Source: an uncultured Sutterella sp. (GTDB lineage: Bacteria > Pseudomonadota > Gammaproteobacteria > Burkholderiales > Burkholderiaceae_F). From it: 64,000 bases of DNA. The notes beneath the pieces were generated by a model. That model did no database searches. It had not been told where the DNA came from and saw only the letters and a list, made by a program, of their open reading frames with translations. Both the position numbers and the translations under genes were made by a program. Below are positions 41,580 through 50,010 of this stretch, one piece after another. The stretch covers positions 1 through 64,000 of the forward strand of contig CALESB010000058.1 in NCBI GenBank assembly GCA_937906995.1, in the 5' to 3' direction. Position 1 is the stretch's first letter. Every line of letters starts with the position of its first letter.

Positions 41580-42368
41580 ATGGCTACGCTCTATTTATTG
41601 CCTAACCGTATTGCCGATGGCGATGTAGAAGAGACCATTCCTACATCCACCCTGAATGTTTTACGTAATACACAATACTTTTTAGCAGAAAATGCTAAAA
41701 GTGCCCGAGCTTATTTAAAGGCTGCTGGACATCCCTGTCCCATTGCACAGCTTCACATCGAGGAAATTGGCCACAGCCCTGAGGCAGATAAAATTGATAG
41801 TTGGTTAAAGCCCCTAATAGAGGAAGATCTTGATATTGCCATTGTCAGCGAATCAGGCTGTCCGGGAATAGCCGATCCTGGTGCCAATATTGTTGCCCGC
41901 GCCCAAGAGCTCGGACTTCACGTCCGTCCCCTTGTTGGACCTTCGTCAATTTTGCTAGCCCTAATGGCCAGCGGTCTTGACGGACAACACTTTCGATTTC
42001 TTGGCTATTTGCCTATCAAGGAGCCATCCAGAACAGAAGCTGTTTTAGCAGCAGAGCGACAAAGTGCCAAGGGAGAAACACAACTCTTTATTGAAACGCC
42101 TTACCGCAATGCCGCGTTCTTAAATTACTTAGCCCAAACGGTAAAACCAACCACACGAATCACTGTTGCTTTAGACGTCACTGGGGTACAGGAAATGATC
42201 CGTACAAAAACGGCTCAAGAGTGGTCAAATAATCCTATCGAACTGCCTAAAGTACCTGCCATTTTTGCCATTCTTGCTCAAAAGATGACGGTACAGGAGC
42301 GACAAAAGCACAAAAACACATCCAAGAGTGATTTTCGTGGTGTCAAAAAATTGACAAAAAAACGCTAA
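41580..42368 (+). CDS. SAM-dependent methyltransferase of the tetrapyrrole methylase/RsmI superfamily
   Basis: 262 residues. AENAKSARAYLKAAG, IVSESGCPGIADPGANIVARA and VGPSSILLALMASGL correspond to the RsmI-like fold (rRNA 2'-O-ribose methyltransferase) of the tetrapyrrole methylase superfamily. Compared with true RsmI, the first strand differs (MATLYLLPNRIADGD), as in the second, Burkholderiales-type paralogue found next to maf. The methylation target is unknown. The C-terminus is a basic, polar tail (KHKNTSKSDFRGVKKLTKKR). Five bases after yceF, so one operon. Confidence 0.85.
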   Translation: MATLYLLPNRIADGDVEETIPTSTLNVLRNTQYFLAENAKSARAYLKAAGHPCPIAQLHIEEIGHSPEADKIDSWLKPLIEEDLDIAIVSESGCPGIADPGANIVARAQELGLHVRPLVGPSSILLALMASGLDGQHFRFLGYLPIKEPSRTEAVLAAERQSAKGETQLFIETPYRNAAFLNYLAQTVKPTTRITVALDVTGVQEMIRTKTAQEWSNNPIELPKVPAIFAILAQKMTVQERQKHKNTSKSDFRGVKKLTKKR

Positions 42369-42378
42369 CATAAATATG

Positions 42379-42400
42379 AGGGCCTCCAAATGAAGGCCCT
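42379..42400. terminator. hairpin between convergent genes
   Basis: AGGGCCT/AGGCCCT (42379-42385 with 42394-42400, eight-base loop). The U-tract is poor on both strands, so terminator strength is doubtful. Confidence 0.4.
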
Positions 42401-42421
42401 AATGTTTATAAGCTATGCTTT

Positions 42422-43087
42422 TCAATAATAAAGATCGTCAAGCCCTAATGCACTTACTAATTGTGGTACATTGTCGACGACTGGTAATTTCCATTTTTTC
42501 AATTCTTCTTTGGGAAAAGCACCATAAGAAACCGCTACAGCCGCACATCCAGCATTCTTAGCCAAATACAAATCATGCTCGGTATCACCAATCATAACCA
42601 TTTGATCTAAAGCGACACCGGTGCGCTCGGAGATTATTTCTAACATCAAAGGATTCGGTTTACCAGCACTTTCATCTGCAGTGACCGTTGTTTCAAATAA
42701 GTCAGAAATACCTGTTAGTGCAAATACTCGATCAAGTCCACGGCGACTCTTACCAGTAGCAATTGCTAAACGGCACCCAGCTGCTTTCATTTTTCTTAGC
42801 AGCTCTTCCATCCCAGGAAAGATTCCAATCTCACGTTCCTTGACCAAATAAAAATCCCGATAGGCTGACTCAAACTCATCGTAATGATCGAATTTAAAAT
42901 TTGGCTCCAAAGTTAAAATGGCGCGACGCCAATCCAAACCAATAACGCTTCGAGCAGCTTCCATACCAGGATCTTTGTACCCTAAAGAAACAAAGGCATG
43001 ACAAATCCCTGCTGCGATAGGTTCGGTCGTGTCCATGATCGTACCGTCCCAATCAAAAACAAAAAGATCATACTTCGGCACCAACAT
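42422..43087 (-). CDS. HAD-family phosphatase (Gph-like)
   Basis: 221 residues of HAD subfamily IA. Motif I FDWDGTIMDT with the nucleophile Asp, motif II ATGKSRRGLD, motif III Lys in ESAGKPNP, and motif IV MIGDTEHDL are all present with a helical cap between motifs I and II. It is close to phosphoglycolate phosphatase and pyrimidine nucleotidases. The substrate is unknown. It starts one base after the rluC stop, so the two are co-transcribed and probably coupled; this pairing is usual in Burkholderiales. Confidence 0.9.
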   Translation of the reverse strand: MLVPKYDLFVFDWDGTIMDTTEPIAAGICHAFVSLGYKDPGMEAARSVIGLDWRRAILTLEPNFKFDHYDEFESAYRDFYLVKEREIGIFPGMEELLRKMKAAGCRLAIATGKSRRGLDRVFALTGISDLFETTVTADESAGKPNPLMLEIISERTGVALDQMVMIGDTEHDLYLAKNAGCAAVAVSYGAFPKEELKKWKLPVVDNVPQLVSALGLDDLYY

Positions 43088-43088
43088 T

Positions 43089-44099
43089 TTATTGTTCCTT
43101 TCGTGATTTCAAATAGGCAATTAATTTCGCACAATCAGAAGGTAAGGGAGAGGTAATTTCTAAATTTTGCCCAGTAATCGGATGCTTAAATGATAAACGA
43201 TAGGCATGCAAGAACATACGCTTAAACGGCATCCCCAACGCTCCCTTAGCAATGGCTTTGTTTTTTTCGAAGTCGCCGTACTTTTCATCTCCCACTAAAG
43301 GATGTCCGCATGACTGAGCATGAACTCGGATCTGGTGTGTACGCCCCGTTTTTAAGTCAACCGACAAATAGGAAACATCACCAAAACGCGCCAATAACTG
43401 AAAAATGGTATGACTCGGCAAACCTTTATCATTATCGACACAAACTCGTCGTTCTCCAGAAGCTGTCACAAATTTATAAAGCTTAGCCTTAACGTGTTGA
43501 CGATCATTGACCCAATCGCCCAATACAAGCGTTTTGTAGGATTTATGAACATCGCCTTCACGCATCATCTCGTGCAAACGCACAAGAGCCTTACGAGTTT
43601 TTGCTAACATCATAACACCGCTAGTTTCGCGATCTAAACGGTGAGCCAACTCTAAAAATGGTTGATTGGGCCGCGAGGCTCGGATACGCTCAATTAAGCC
43701 ATAGCTAATACCTGAACCCCCATGTGCAGCTAGACCTGCCGGTTTATCAACGACCAAAATATGCTCATCTTCGTAAAGAATAGGCAAGTCTGACTCACTA
43801 ACAGGAATCGGGCTTTCCTTTTTCTGAACGGCTGAGACTCGAATCGGAGGAATTCTCAATTCATCATCTAACTCTAGTCGTGTATCAACTTGAGCTCGTT
43901 TGCGATTGACCCGAACTTCACCACCACGAACAATGCGATAAATATGGCTTTTCGGCACACCCTTAGCTATGCGAAAAAGATAATTATCAAGTCGCTGACC
44001 CTCTGCATCTGGACCAACCTTGACCCATAAAACTGCATCAGTTTTAGCCAATGCTTTAGACGAGGGGATAAACTGTGGAACTTTCCCTAAATCAGACAT
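43089..44099 (-). CDS. rluC: 23S rRNA pseudouridine synthase
   Basis: 336 residues from the ATG at 44099. An N-terminal S4 RNA-binding domain (GQRLDNYLFRIAKGVPKSHIYR) is followed by the catalytic domain with LAHRLDRETSGVMML, where the Asp is the nucleophile, and LKTGRTHQIRVHAQSCGHP. It matches RluC, which modifies 23S rRNA at 955, 2504 and 2580 (E. coli numbering). Divergent from rne, an arrangement conserved from E. coli to Burkholderia. Confidence 0.93.
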   Translation of the reverse strand: MSDLGKVPQFIPSSKALAKTDAVLWVKVGPDAEGQRLDNYLFRIAKGVPKSHIYRIVRGGEVRVNRKRAQVDTRLELDDELRIPPIRVSAVQKKESPIPVSESDLPILYEDEHILVVDKPAGLAAHGGSGISYGLIERIRASRPNQPFLELAHRLDRETSGVMMLAKTRKALVRLHEMMREGDVHKSYKTLVLGDWVNDRQHVKAKLYKFVTASGERRVCVDNDKGLPSHTIFQLLARFGDVSYLSVDLKTGRTHQIRVHAQSCGHPLVGDEKYGDFEKNKAIAKGALGMPFKRMFLHAYRLSFKHPITGQNLEITSPLPSDCAKLIAYLKSRKEQ

Positions 44100-44867
44100 A
44101 AACACTATATAATGGGGAGCTAGTCAAAAAGGATTGTTATTTTAGAAAAATACATCCTTAATGACAGGATTAATAACATGAGCATTGTAGCCATGTTTGA
44201 ATGAAAATAATGTATCTCTACCATCATTTTGATGGTGAGAGGCGTTTTTGTAAGCAAAAGTCGCTACGCTTTTGCCCTCGACGGAGTCGTTAATTATCGA
44301 TTGACGGCCTAAGATGTGAGGGGATTTTTGTTCTCCAAGTAGCAATAACGGTTTTAGTGAATAGTGTCTGTGCACGCGTTAGCAACCCGACAAGGACATC
44401 GATTCCTCTCGGGGAGCGTTGCCGACTATTTCGTTTGTATTGCCGTGAAACGAATGAATGTGTGGCCAGTAAGTCCCACTGAGATTAGGTACATCAAAAG
44501 TGTTGATGTAGGCTGTCAGACTTACAGTGTTAAGTAAAAATTTATTGTAGACCCGATGTGAGGGATGGAGCTGGTTGATGCAAAAGTCTTTAAACCCAAT
44601 GGGTAGACTTTTGAATTTGTTCGTAGTTGTGCTCTCCCTACTGCTCTTTGAAGCGACACACGTCTAATATTTGTTTTCTCGAAACTTCGAGTTTGTGCTC
44701 TTACATCATCAGAATTGAGCTCTCGAAATTTATGCTCGAGAAAGATTATTTTGTGCACGTTTATTTATGGCACTGATTGCTTAACCAGCCTCCCCGACTT
44801 CGTTTCTTACGGCACGCCAACAAGGCAAGTCCCCGCGTTAGTGGGCCTTCCCCGGAGTGTTTTCTAA
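44100..44867 (+). promoter_or_regulatory. long structured leader of rne
   Basis: 768 bases without a protein gene between rluC and rne. Hairpins on the rne mRNA side, in order: GCAAC...GTTGC enclosing CCGA-AAGGA/TCCT-TCGG (44382-44422); TTCGTTT/AAACGAA (44430-44454); TACATCA/TGATGTA (44490-44510); CAAAAGTCT/AGACTTTTG with an inner ACCC/GGGT (44581-44613); CTCGAA/TTCGAG (44678-44691); TCTCGA/TCGAGA (44721-44741); and a GC-rich stem just before the start codon. In E. coli the 361-nt rne 5' UTR lets RNase E degrade its own mRNA. This leader probably does the same, but no sequence match to that element is claimed. Confidence 0.65.
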
Positions 44868-47834
44868 ATGAAACGCATGTTATTTAATGCCACGCACGCA
44901 GAAGAAACGCGTGTCGGCATTGTTGACGGCCAAAAGCTGATCGATATTGACATCGAAACAGCCGGTCGTGAACAACGAAAATCCAATATCTATAAAGGCG
45001 TTATCACGCGTATTGAGCCTAGTCTTGAAGCTTGCTTCGTTAATTACGGTGAAGAACGTCATGGCTTTTTGCCTTTCAAAGAAGTCTCTCGTCAATATTT
45101 CAAAGAAGGTGTTGACTTCCGAACCGCTAGCATTCGAGATGCTTTGGTGGAAGGACAAGAACTTATTGTTCAAGTCGAAAAAGAAGAGCGTGGTAATAAA
45201 GGCGCTGCTTTAACAACATTCATTTCTTTGGCTGGTCGCTATTTGGTTTTAATGCCAAATAATCCCCGTGGTGGTGGCGTGTCTCGTCGTATCGAAGGAG
45301 AGGAACGTCAAGAACTGCGTGAAACGATGGATCGCTTACGTATGCCACAAGGCATGAGCATTATTGCTCGTACTGCAGGCATCGGTCGCACACTCGAAGA
45401 GCTTCAATGGGACTTAAATTACCTTTTAAAACTTTGGGAGGCCATTTCTGACGCAGCTAGCCCTCAGTTTGAACTTAACTATCAACAAGGTAATAAAACC
45501 TTAACAAAATACATCAAAGAACCTGTTGGCCCCAAGGGGGAAGCTTTAAAGCGTGCCAACCCAGCACCGTTCCTGATTGTTGAAGAAAGCAACTTGGTCA
45601 TCCGTGCAATTCGCGATTATTTCCAACCGGAAATTGGCGAAATTTTAGTTGATACTGATGAAATCTACGACCAAGCCCGCCAATTTATGGCACATGTTAT
45701 GCCTGATATGGTGGGTCGTGTTAAGCGTTATCGCGAAGAAACTCCGCTTTTCTCACGCTTTCAAATTGAACATCAAATTGAATCGGCCTACTCCCGCACA
45801 GTTCCGTTGCCTTCCGGTGGCGCTATTGTTATCGACCATACTGAAGCATTAGTTGCTGTGGACGTGAACTCTGCCAGAGCTACGCGTGGTTCAGACATTG
45901 AAGAGACAGCCTTCCGCACGAACTGTGAAGCTGCCGATGAAGTTGCTCGTCAAATGCGTTTGCGTGACTTAGGTGGCTTGATCGTCATTGACTTTATTGA
46001 CATGAACGATCCTAAGAACCAACGCGCAGTAGAACAACGCCTCAAGGATGCATTGCGTTATGACCGTGCTCGTGTCCAAATGGCCAAAATTAGCCGTTTT
46101 GGTTTGATGGAATTGTCCCGTCAACGTCTTCGTCCTGCATTAGCAGAAGGCAACCACGTTACATGCCCGCGCTGTAACGGTGTTGGTGTAATCCGTGACA
46201 CTGAAAGTTGTGCATTACAAATTCTTCGTATTTTAGAAGAAGAGGCAATGAAGGAAGGAACGGGAGCTGTCCACGCCCAAGTTCCTGTGGATGTTGCAAG
46301 CTTCTTGCTCAATGAAAAGCGTACCGATATCGCAAAAATTGAATCACGTCATCGTCTTCCGATCGTTTTGATTCCTAACAAGTTCTTGGAAACACCTCAC
46401 TATCACATTGAACGTTTGCGCTACGACGATGAACGTTTAGATGATGCTGTTGCTAGCTACAAACGAGCTGAAGAAATCAAGCCCGAAGAAAACGAAGATC
46501 CGTATCGCGTTAAAAAAACGGATGACAAACCTGTCAGCAAACGCCAGGAGCCAGTTATTCGTAATTTCATGCCCGAAGCTCCGGCTCCGGAACACAATGA
46601 AGCAGACCGTTTAATCAACAAAAAGGCTGAACGAAAGACTGCTCGTGAAGAGGCCCAAAAGCGTGCACAACAAGCTAATGAGCCTGGTCTCTTGACTCGC
46701 TTAATTAACTTCTTGTTTGGCTCGAAAAAAGCAGAAGAAGCCGAGGAAAAGAAGACTGAAGAAAAGAAGGCACGTCCAGAACGACGTCAACGCCGTAACC
46801 CGCGCGACCGTCGCGAAAAAGATCCTTCTCGTCGCGTTCGCCGTGAGCGTTCTTCGGAAAAAGAGGAAGAAAAGGAAGTAGAAACGACTAATGCTTCTAA
46901 ACAAGCACCTGAAGTTACTCCTGCTTCTCAAGCGCAAGAAAAACCGGCACGAGAAACTCAAACTCGTCGTCGTACACGTCGTCGCAATAAAGCAGACTCT
47001 GTGGAATTGTTGCCAGCTCCCGAAACGAAGGTAGCTTTACCACGTCCGACGGAGCAGGATAATGTTCTAGCAGAGGTCAACAATGATGCAAAGGATGACA
47101 ACGATTTTAACTTTGCCGTTGACAACTTAAATGAACGTAATGAGGTCCCGGTCGAAGCTGTCGTTCAACCTGTTGCTGAAGAGGTTCGCGAGGAACGACG
47201 TCCGCGTCGTCGTCGCCGTAATAATGATGACTCCTCTCGTAACTCTCGGAGCATTCCACCGGAAGTTGAAGCTGAAGAAATGAATCGTGCTCCTGTTGTT
47301 TTGCCTGAAGAATATATGCAAGATACACAAGTGCGAACCAGTCCTTTAGAAGAGAACTTCGTTGCAACGCCGGTTCAAACGCAACACGTTAACGTTGAAA
47401 GTAATATTGCTAATATGAAGCGTGAATCAAAGCAACAACGCCCTCGCGCTGAGGAATTGGCAGTAGAAACTCCTGCTACGGTTAAAGTTGAAGAAGAAGT
47501 TCAACATAGTGCTCAAACAGAAACGCAAGTGATCACTGAAGAAGTTGAAGTGGCTGTTGAAGAGGTTGTTGCAGCAAGCGAAAACGTGGCTATGGCCGCT
47601 CCTGCTGAAGCTGAAACGGAAACTAAAGCTGAACTTGAACTTACGGCGATGCAACGCTTGACGTCTGGTCTTGACGAGGCACTTGTAGCAAATGGGTTAG
47701 AAGTTGTTCATACACGTCCTGAACTGATCAAGCCCGTTGACTACTCACCTGTCATCTATCCGGGTCGTCCCCGCAAGGTCTTACCTCCGCTCGATGACAC
47801 GCCCCTGATTCAAGTCCATACCAAAAAGGACTAA
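44868..47834 (+). CDS. rne: ribonuclease E
   Basis: 988 residues. The catalytic half begins MKRMLFNATHAEETRVG, with the S1 domain from about residue 37 (SNIYKGVITRIEPSLEACFV), the DNase I-like active site (VAVDVNSARATRG and IDFIDMNDPKN with both metal Asp), and the zinc link CPRCNGVG that joins protomers. The C-terminal half from about residue 530 is disordered: Arg-rich RNA-binding blocks (RPERRQRRNPRDRREKD; RRRTRRRNK; RRPRRRRRN) alternate with long acidic Glu/Val/Ala stretches. An amphipathic helix LLTRLINFLFGSKK near residue 605 is a good membrane anchor. It processes and degrades RNA and scaffolds the degradosome. Confidence 0.97.
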   Translation: MKRMLFNATHAEETRVGIVDGQKLIDIDIETAGREQRKSNIYKGVITRIEPSLEACFVNYGEERHGFLPFKEVSRQYFKEGVDFRTASIRDALVEGQELIVQVEKEERGNKGAALTTFISLAGRYLVLMPNNPRGGGVSRRIEGEERQELRETMDRLRMPQGMSIIARTAGIGRTLEELQWDLNYLLKLWEAISDAASPQFELNYQQGNKTLTKYIKEPVGPKGEALKRANPAPFLIVEESNLVIRAIRDYFQPEIGEILVDTDEIYDQARQFMAHVMPDMVGRVKRYREETPLFSRFQIEHQIESAYSRTVPLPSGGAIVIDHTEALVAVDVNSARATRGSDIEETAFRTNCEAADEVARQMRLRDLGGLIVIDFIDMNDPKNQRAVEQRLKDALRYDRARVQMAKISRFGLMELSRQRLRPALAEGNHVTCPRCNGVGVIRDTESCALQILRILEEEAMKEGTGAVHAQVPVDVASFLLNEKRTDIAKIESRHRLPIVLIPNKFLETPHYHIERLRYDDERLDDAVASYKRAEEIKPEENEDPYRVKKTDDKPVSKRQEPVIRNFMPEAPAPEHNEADRLINKKAERKTAREEAQKRAQQANEPGLLTRLINFLFGSKKAEEAEEKKTEEKKARPERRQRRNPRDRREKDPSRRVRRERSSEKEEEKEVETTNASKQAPEVTPASQAQEKPARETQTRRRTRRRNKADSVELLPAPETKVALPRPTEQDNVLAEVNNDAKDDNDFNFAVDNLNERNEVPVEAVVQPVAEEVREERRPRRRRRNNDDSSRNSRSIPPEVEAEEMNRAPVVLPEEYMQDTQVRTSPLEENFVATPVQTQHVNVESNIANMKRESKQQRPRAEELAVETPATVKVEEEVQHSAQTETQVITEEVEVAVEEVVAASENVAMAAPAEAETETKAELELTAMQRLTSGLDEALVANGLEVVHTRPELIKPVDYSPVIYPGRPRKVLPPLDDTPLIQVHTKKD

Positions 47835-47848
47835 TCGTTAGGCCATAG

Positions 47849-47875
47849 AGAAAGGGCATCTTAGATGCCCTTTCT
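47849..47875 (+). terminator. terminator after rne
   Basis: Perfect 12-bp stem AGAAAGGGCATC/GATGCCCTTTCT with three-base loop, followed by TAATTT. Confidence 0.75.
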
Positions 47876-47896
47876 TAATTTGAAACTGGAAGTATT

Positions 47897-49138
47897 GTGA
47901 AACAAGAAACTTTAACTCCTTTAAGAGCCCAAATTATTGAATTATTACAGCAAGCCTTAAAAGAGTCGGATCAGCAACTAAACGCCCTTTATAACGCGAC
48001 TTTAATCGCCACGATGGAAGAAGCCTTTGAAAGTGAGAAAGGCGACTTCGTCAGCGATATTCTCAAACATTTCGAACAAGAGGGGCTCGATTACAACATT
48101 CTCATGGATCTGAATTTTTTCTTCGAATCGGTTGCATCCCACGTTGTAGAAAAAGATCAGCAATGGTTACTTGTCACATTGCCATTCTTAGCCTCAAGTT
48201 CATATGGTTTGCCTCATGGGCGAATGCCTGATAGCGTTCTGAGCGCTATTGAAAAACAATTTAAAGCGCTATTACCAGATGGCTACACTGTCAGTGTCAA
48301 TAGCGATATCCTAAATACCGAGTACTTTGCTTTAAGCCCAGTACAACTTAATAAACAAGTCAAAATTTGGGCTCATCGTTCAAAAACAGGGATCTGTACA
48401 TTTTGCCCTTCATTTGAAGAAGCAGAAGAAGTCGACAATCTCGTTGCAGATATTCGCGTAATCGCAGTCATGCTTGGTGCACCTAAAAACCTTTCTTTTT
48501 CACATGTCAGCGTCAACCAAGAGCGTATGACAAATTTCAAAGATGAGTTAGGGCATGTTCTATACAAAGAACTTAAAGCCAATTATCTTGCAACTAAGAT
48601 AGAGCTGATCTTAAAGCACTCTTATGAAATGAAATCTTATCTAGATCGTGCATTATTGTTTGGCGAACAATATCCCGAAGTGCTTATTGCTCCCCCTGTT
48701 ATCACTTTAACCGAAGCTGGGAAGCTCTTTCGGCATTTTTCTTTTATTGAAGCTTTGAAAAATCTCCAACAGACCTTCAATCTAAAATTAGAAGAACTTA
48801 CTTTTGCGATTGGAAATTTTTACGAATCTCCCATGATGGGATGTTTAGTGCTAACTGAACTAAGAATTGGGATTGGCCTTAAAGATCAACGAGATAAAAT
48901 TCTACAAGGTATTTCTTGGCCGTTATTTATGGACAGCCCACAAGATGGTCTATCCACTTTATTAAATGTTTTACGAGTCACAGACATTCAACCAGAACAG
49001 GTAACGTTACTAGACGAAAGTAGTTTTATGGTTGAGGATGAAGATGAAGAATTAATGTTCCCAGGACTTGATGGCGAACTACATGACCCTCAGCCGCCAG
49101 AAGATCAAATGTTGCCTGTAAACTTTACACTAAACTAA
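47897..49138 (+). CDS. conserved hypothetical protein, 413 aa (possibly DUF2863)
   Basis: Starts at GTG with GGA five bases upstream. The protein is soluble, mostly helical at the N-terminus (LRAQIIELLQQALKESDQQ), with a mixed middle part and a very acidic tail (VEDEDEELMFPGLDGELHDP). No catalytic or metal motif is evident. Length, acidic tail and Burkholderiales origin recall the DUF2863 family, but I cannot confirm this by eye. It lies directly after the rne terminator, is monocistronic, and converges on endA. Confidence 0.6.
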   Translation: MKQETLTPLRAQIIELLQQALKESDQQLNALYNATLIATMEEAFESEKGDFVSDILKHFEQEGLDYNILMDLNFFFESVASHVVEKDQQWLLVTLPFLASSSYGLPHGRMPDSVLSAIEKQFKALLPDGYTVSVNSDILNTEYFALSPVQLNKQVKIWAHRSKTGICTFCPSFEEAEEVDNLVADIRVIAVMLGAPKNLSFSHVSVNQERMTNFKDELGHVLYKELKANYLATKIELILKHSYEMKSYLDRALLFGEQYPEVLIAPPVITLTEAGKLFRHFSFIEALKNLQQTFNLKLEELTFAIGNFYESPMMGCLVLTELRIGIGLKDQRDKILQGISWPLFMDSPQDGLSTLLNVLRVTDIQPEQVTLLDESSFMVEDEDEELMFPGLDGELHDPQPPEDQMLPVNFTLN

Positions 49139-49145
49139 AAAAATT

Positions 49146-49178
49146 AAAACGCAGAATAATTATTTATTTCTGCGTTTT
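49146..49178. terminator. bidirectional terminator
   Basis: 11-bp stem AAAACGCAGAA/TTCTGCGTTTT (49146-49156 with 49168-49178) with an AT-rich loop, between convergent genes. Confidence 0.85.
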
Positions 49179-49180
49179 TC

Positions 49181-49918
49181 TTACCAAAGCTTAGCTGCTA
49201 GGCATGCATCTTTGACAAACTCATTTTTATTGCCTTGAATACTTTCTATTCGTTTGGCTCGAGTGCATTCCCACTTTGTGACAGGATACTGATTATCCCA
49301 TCCTTGCATCAACTTCTCTTGCTGGCGACTTAACTTAAAGTGATGCGGGTAAGCTTGAGCCATATACAAGTAGGTGCGCGCAATAGGGCCTCTTGCATTT
49401 TCAGGCGGCTCTGCTCTTCGACCATTAATCTTCATCTGACAAGATCCAAATGACGAGGCAACTCCAGGGAGCATTTGGAAGTTGTAATTTTGACGCAAAG
49501 CATTTACTGCACCAATGGCAGGATAAAGGTTATAGAGATCTGCTTGCATCAAACGAAAATCATAATTTACTTTTTCAGCACATTTTCTTCCCTTAAAGGA
49601 TTTACCACCTGCATTAACACAAGCTCGATCTCCTTCACGCCATTCGACAAATGAGCGGCCAAAATTCTCAGCAGGAACAACATGTTCCCACTCAACACGA
49701 TGAGCGCGCTTTTCATGCTTTTTTGTGACAAAGCCTGGAGGTAATTGGATATTCTTTTTTCGATCAAATTGAGCCTCACAATACAGTGTCACTCGGTGAT
49801 CAAAATAAACCTTCCTCTCCAATAGCTGTTTTGCTTCATTAAAAGAATCAATTGTTGTATTACCGGCCGCAAATACGGTTACGGGCAATAAAAGTAAGGT
49901 GGTCAATACTAGGCGCAT
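49181..49918 (-). CDS. endA: secreted endonuclease I
   Basis: 245 residues. A signal peptide (MRLVLTTLLLLPVTVFAAG) targets it to the periplasm. The beta-beta-alpha metal nuclease core is seen in EWEHVVPAENFG (His general base), followed by MQADLYNLYPAIGAVNALR and RGPIARTYLYMAQAY with the metal-binding Asn and catalytic Arg region of EndA/Vvn nucleases. Several cysteines (YCEAQF, RACVNAG, RKCAEK, GSCQMK, WECTRA, DACLAA) should form disulphides. It degrades extracellular or incoming DNA. Single gene. Confidence 0.94.
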   Translation of the reverse strand: MRLVLTTLLLLPVTVFAAGNTTIDSFNEAKQLLERKVYFDHRVTLYCEAQFDRKKNIQLPPGFVTKKHEKRAHRVEWEHVVPAENFGRSFVEWREGDRACVNAGGKSFKGRKCAEKVNYDFRLMQADLYNLYPAIGAVNALRQNYNFQMLPGVASSFGSCQMKINGRRAEPPENARGPIARTYLYMAQAYPHHFKLSRQQEKLMQGWDNQYPVTKWECTRAKRIESIQGNKNEFVKDACLAAKLW

Positions 49919-50010
49919 AATCTTTTTTGCTCAAGTGAATCGCATAAGTCTACCTGAAAAAAGGGACCGAGTCGCCCCGATCCCCCTTATTTACCTAATG
50001 TTTCAACACA

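Noticed and set aside
44142..44758. Two short minus-strand frames within the rne leader
   Set aside because: Their products are dictated by hairpin DNA, lack good starts, and the region is better explained as structured leader RNA.
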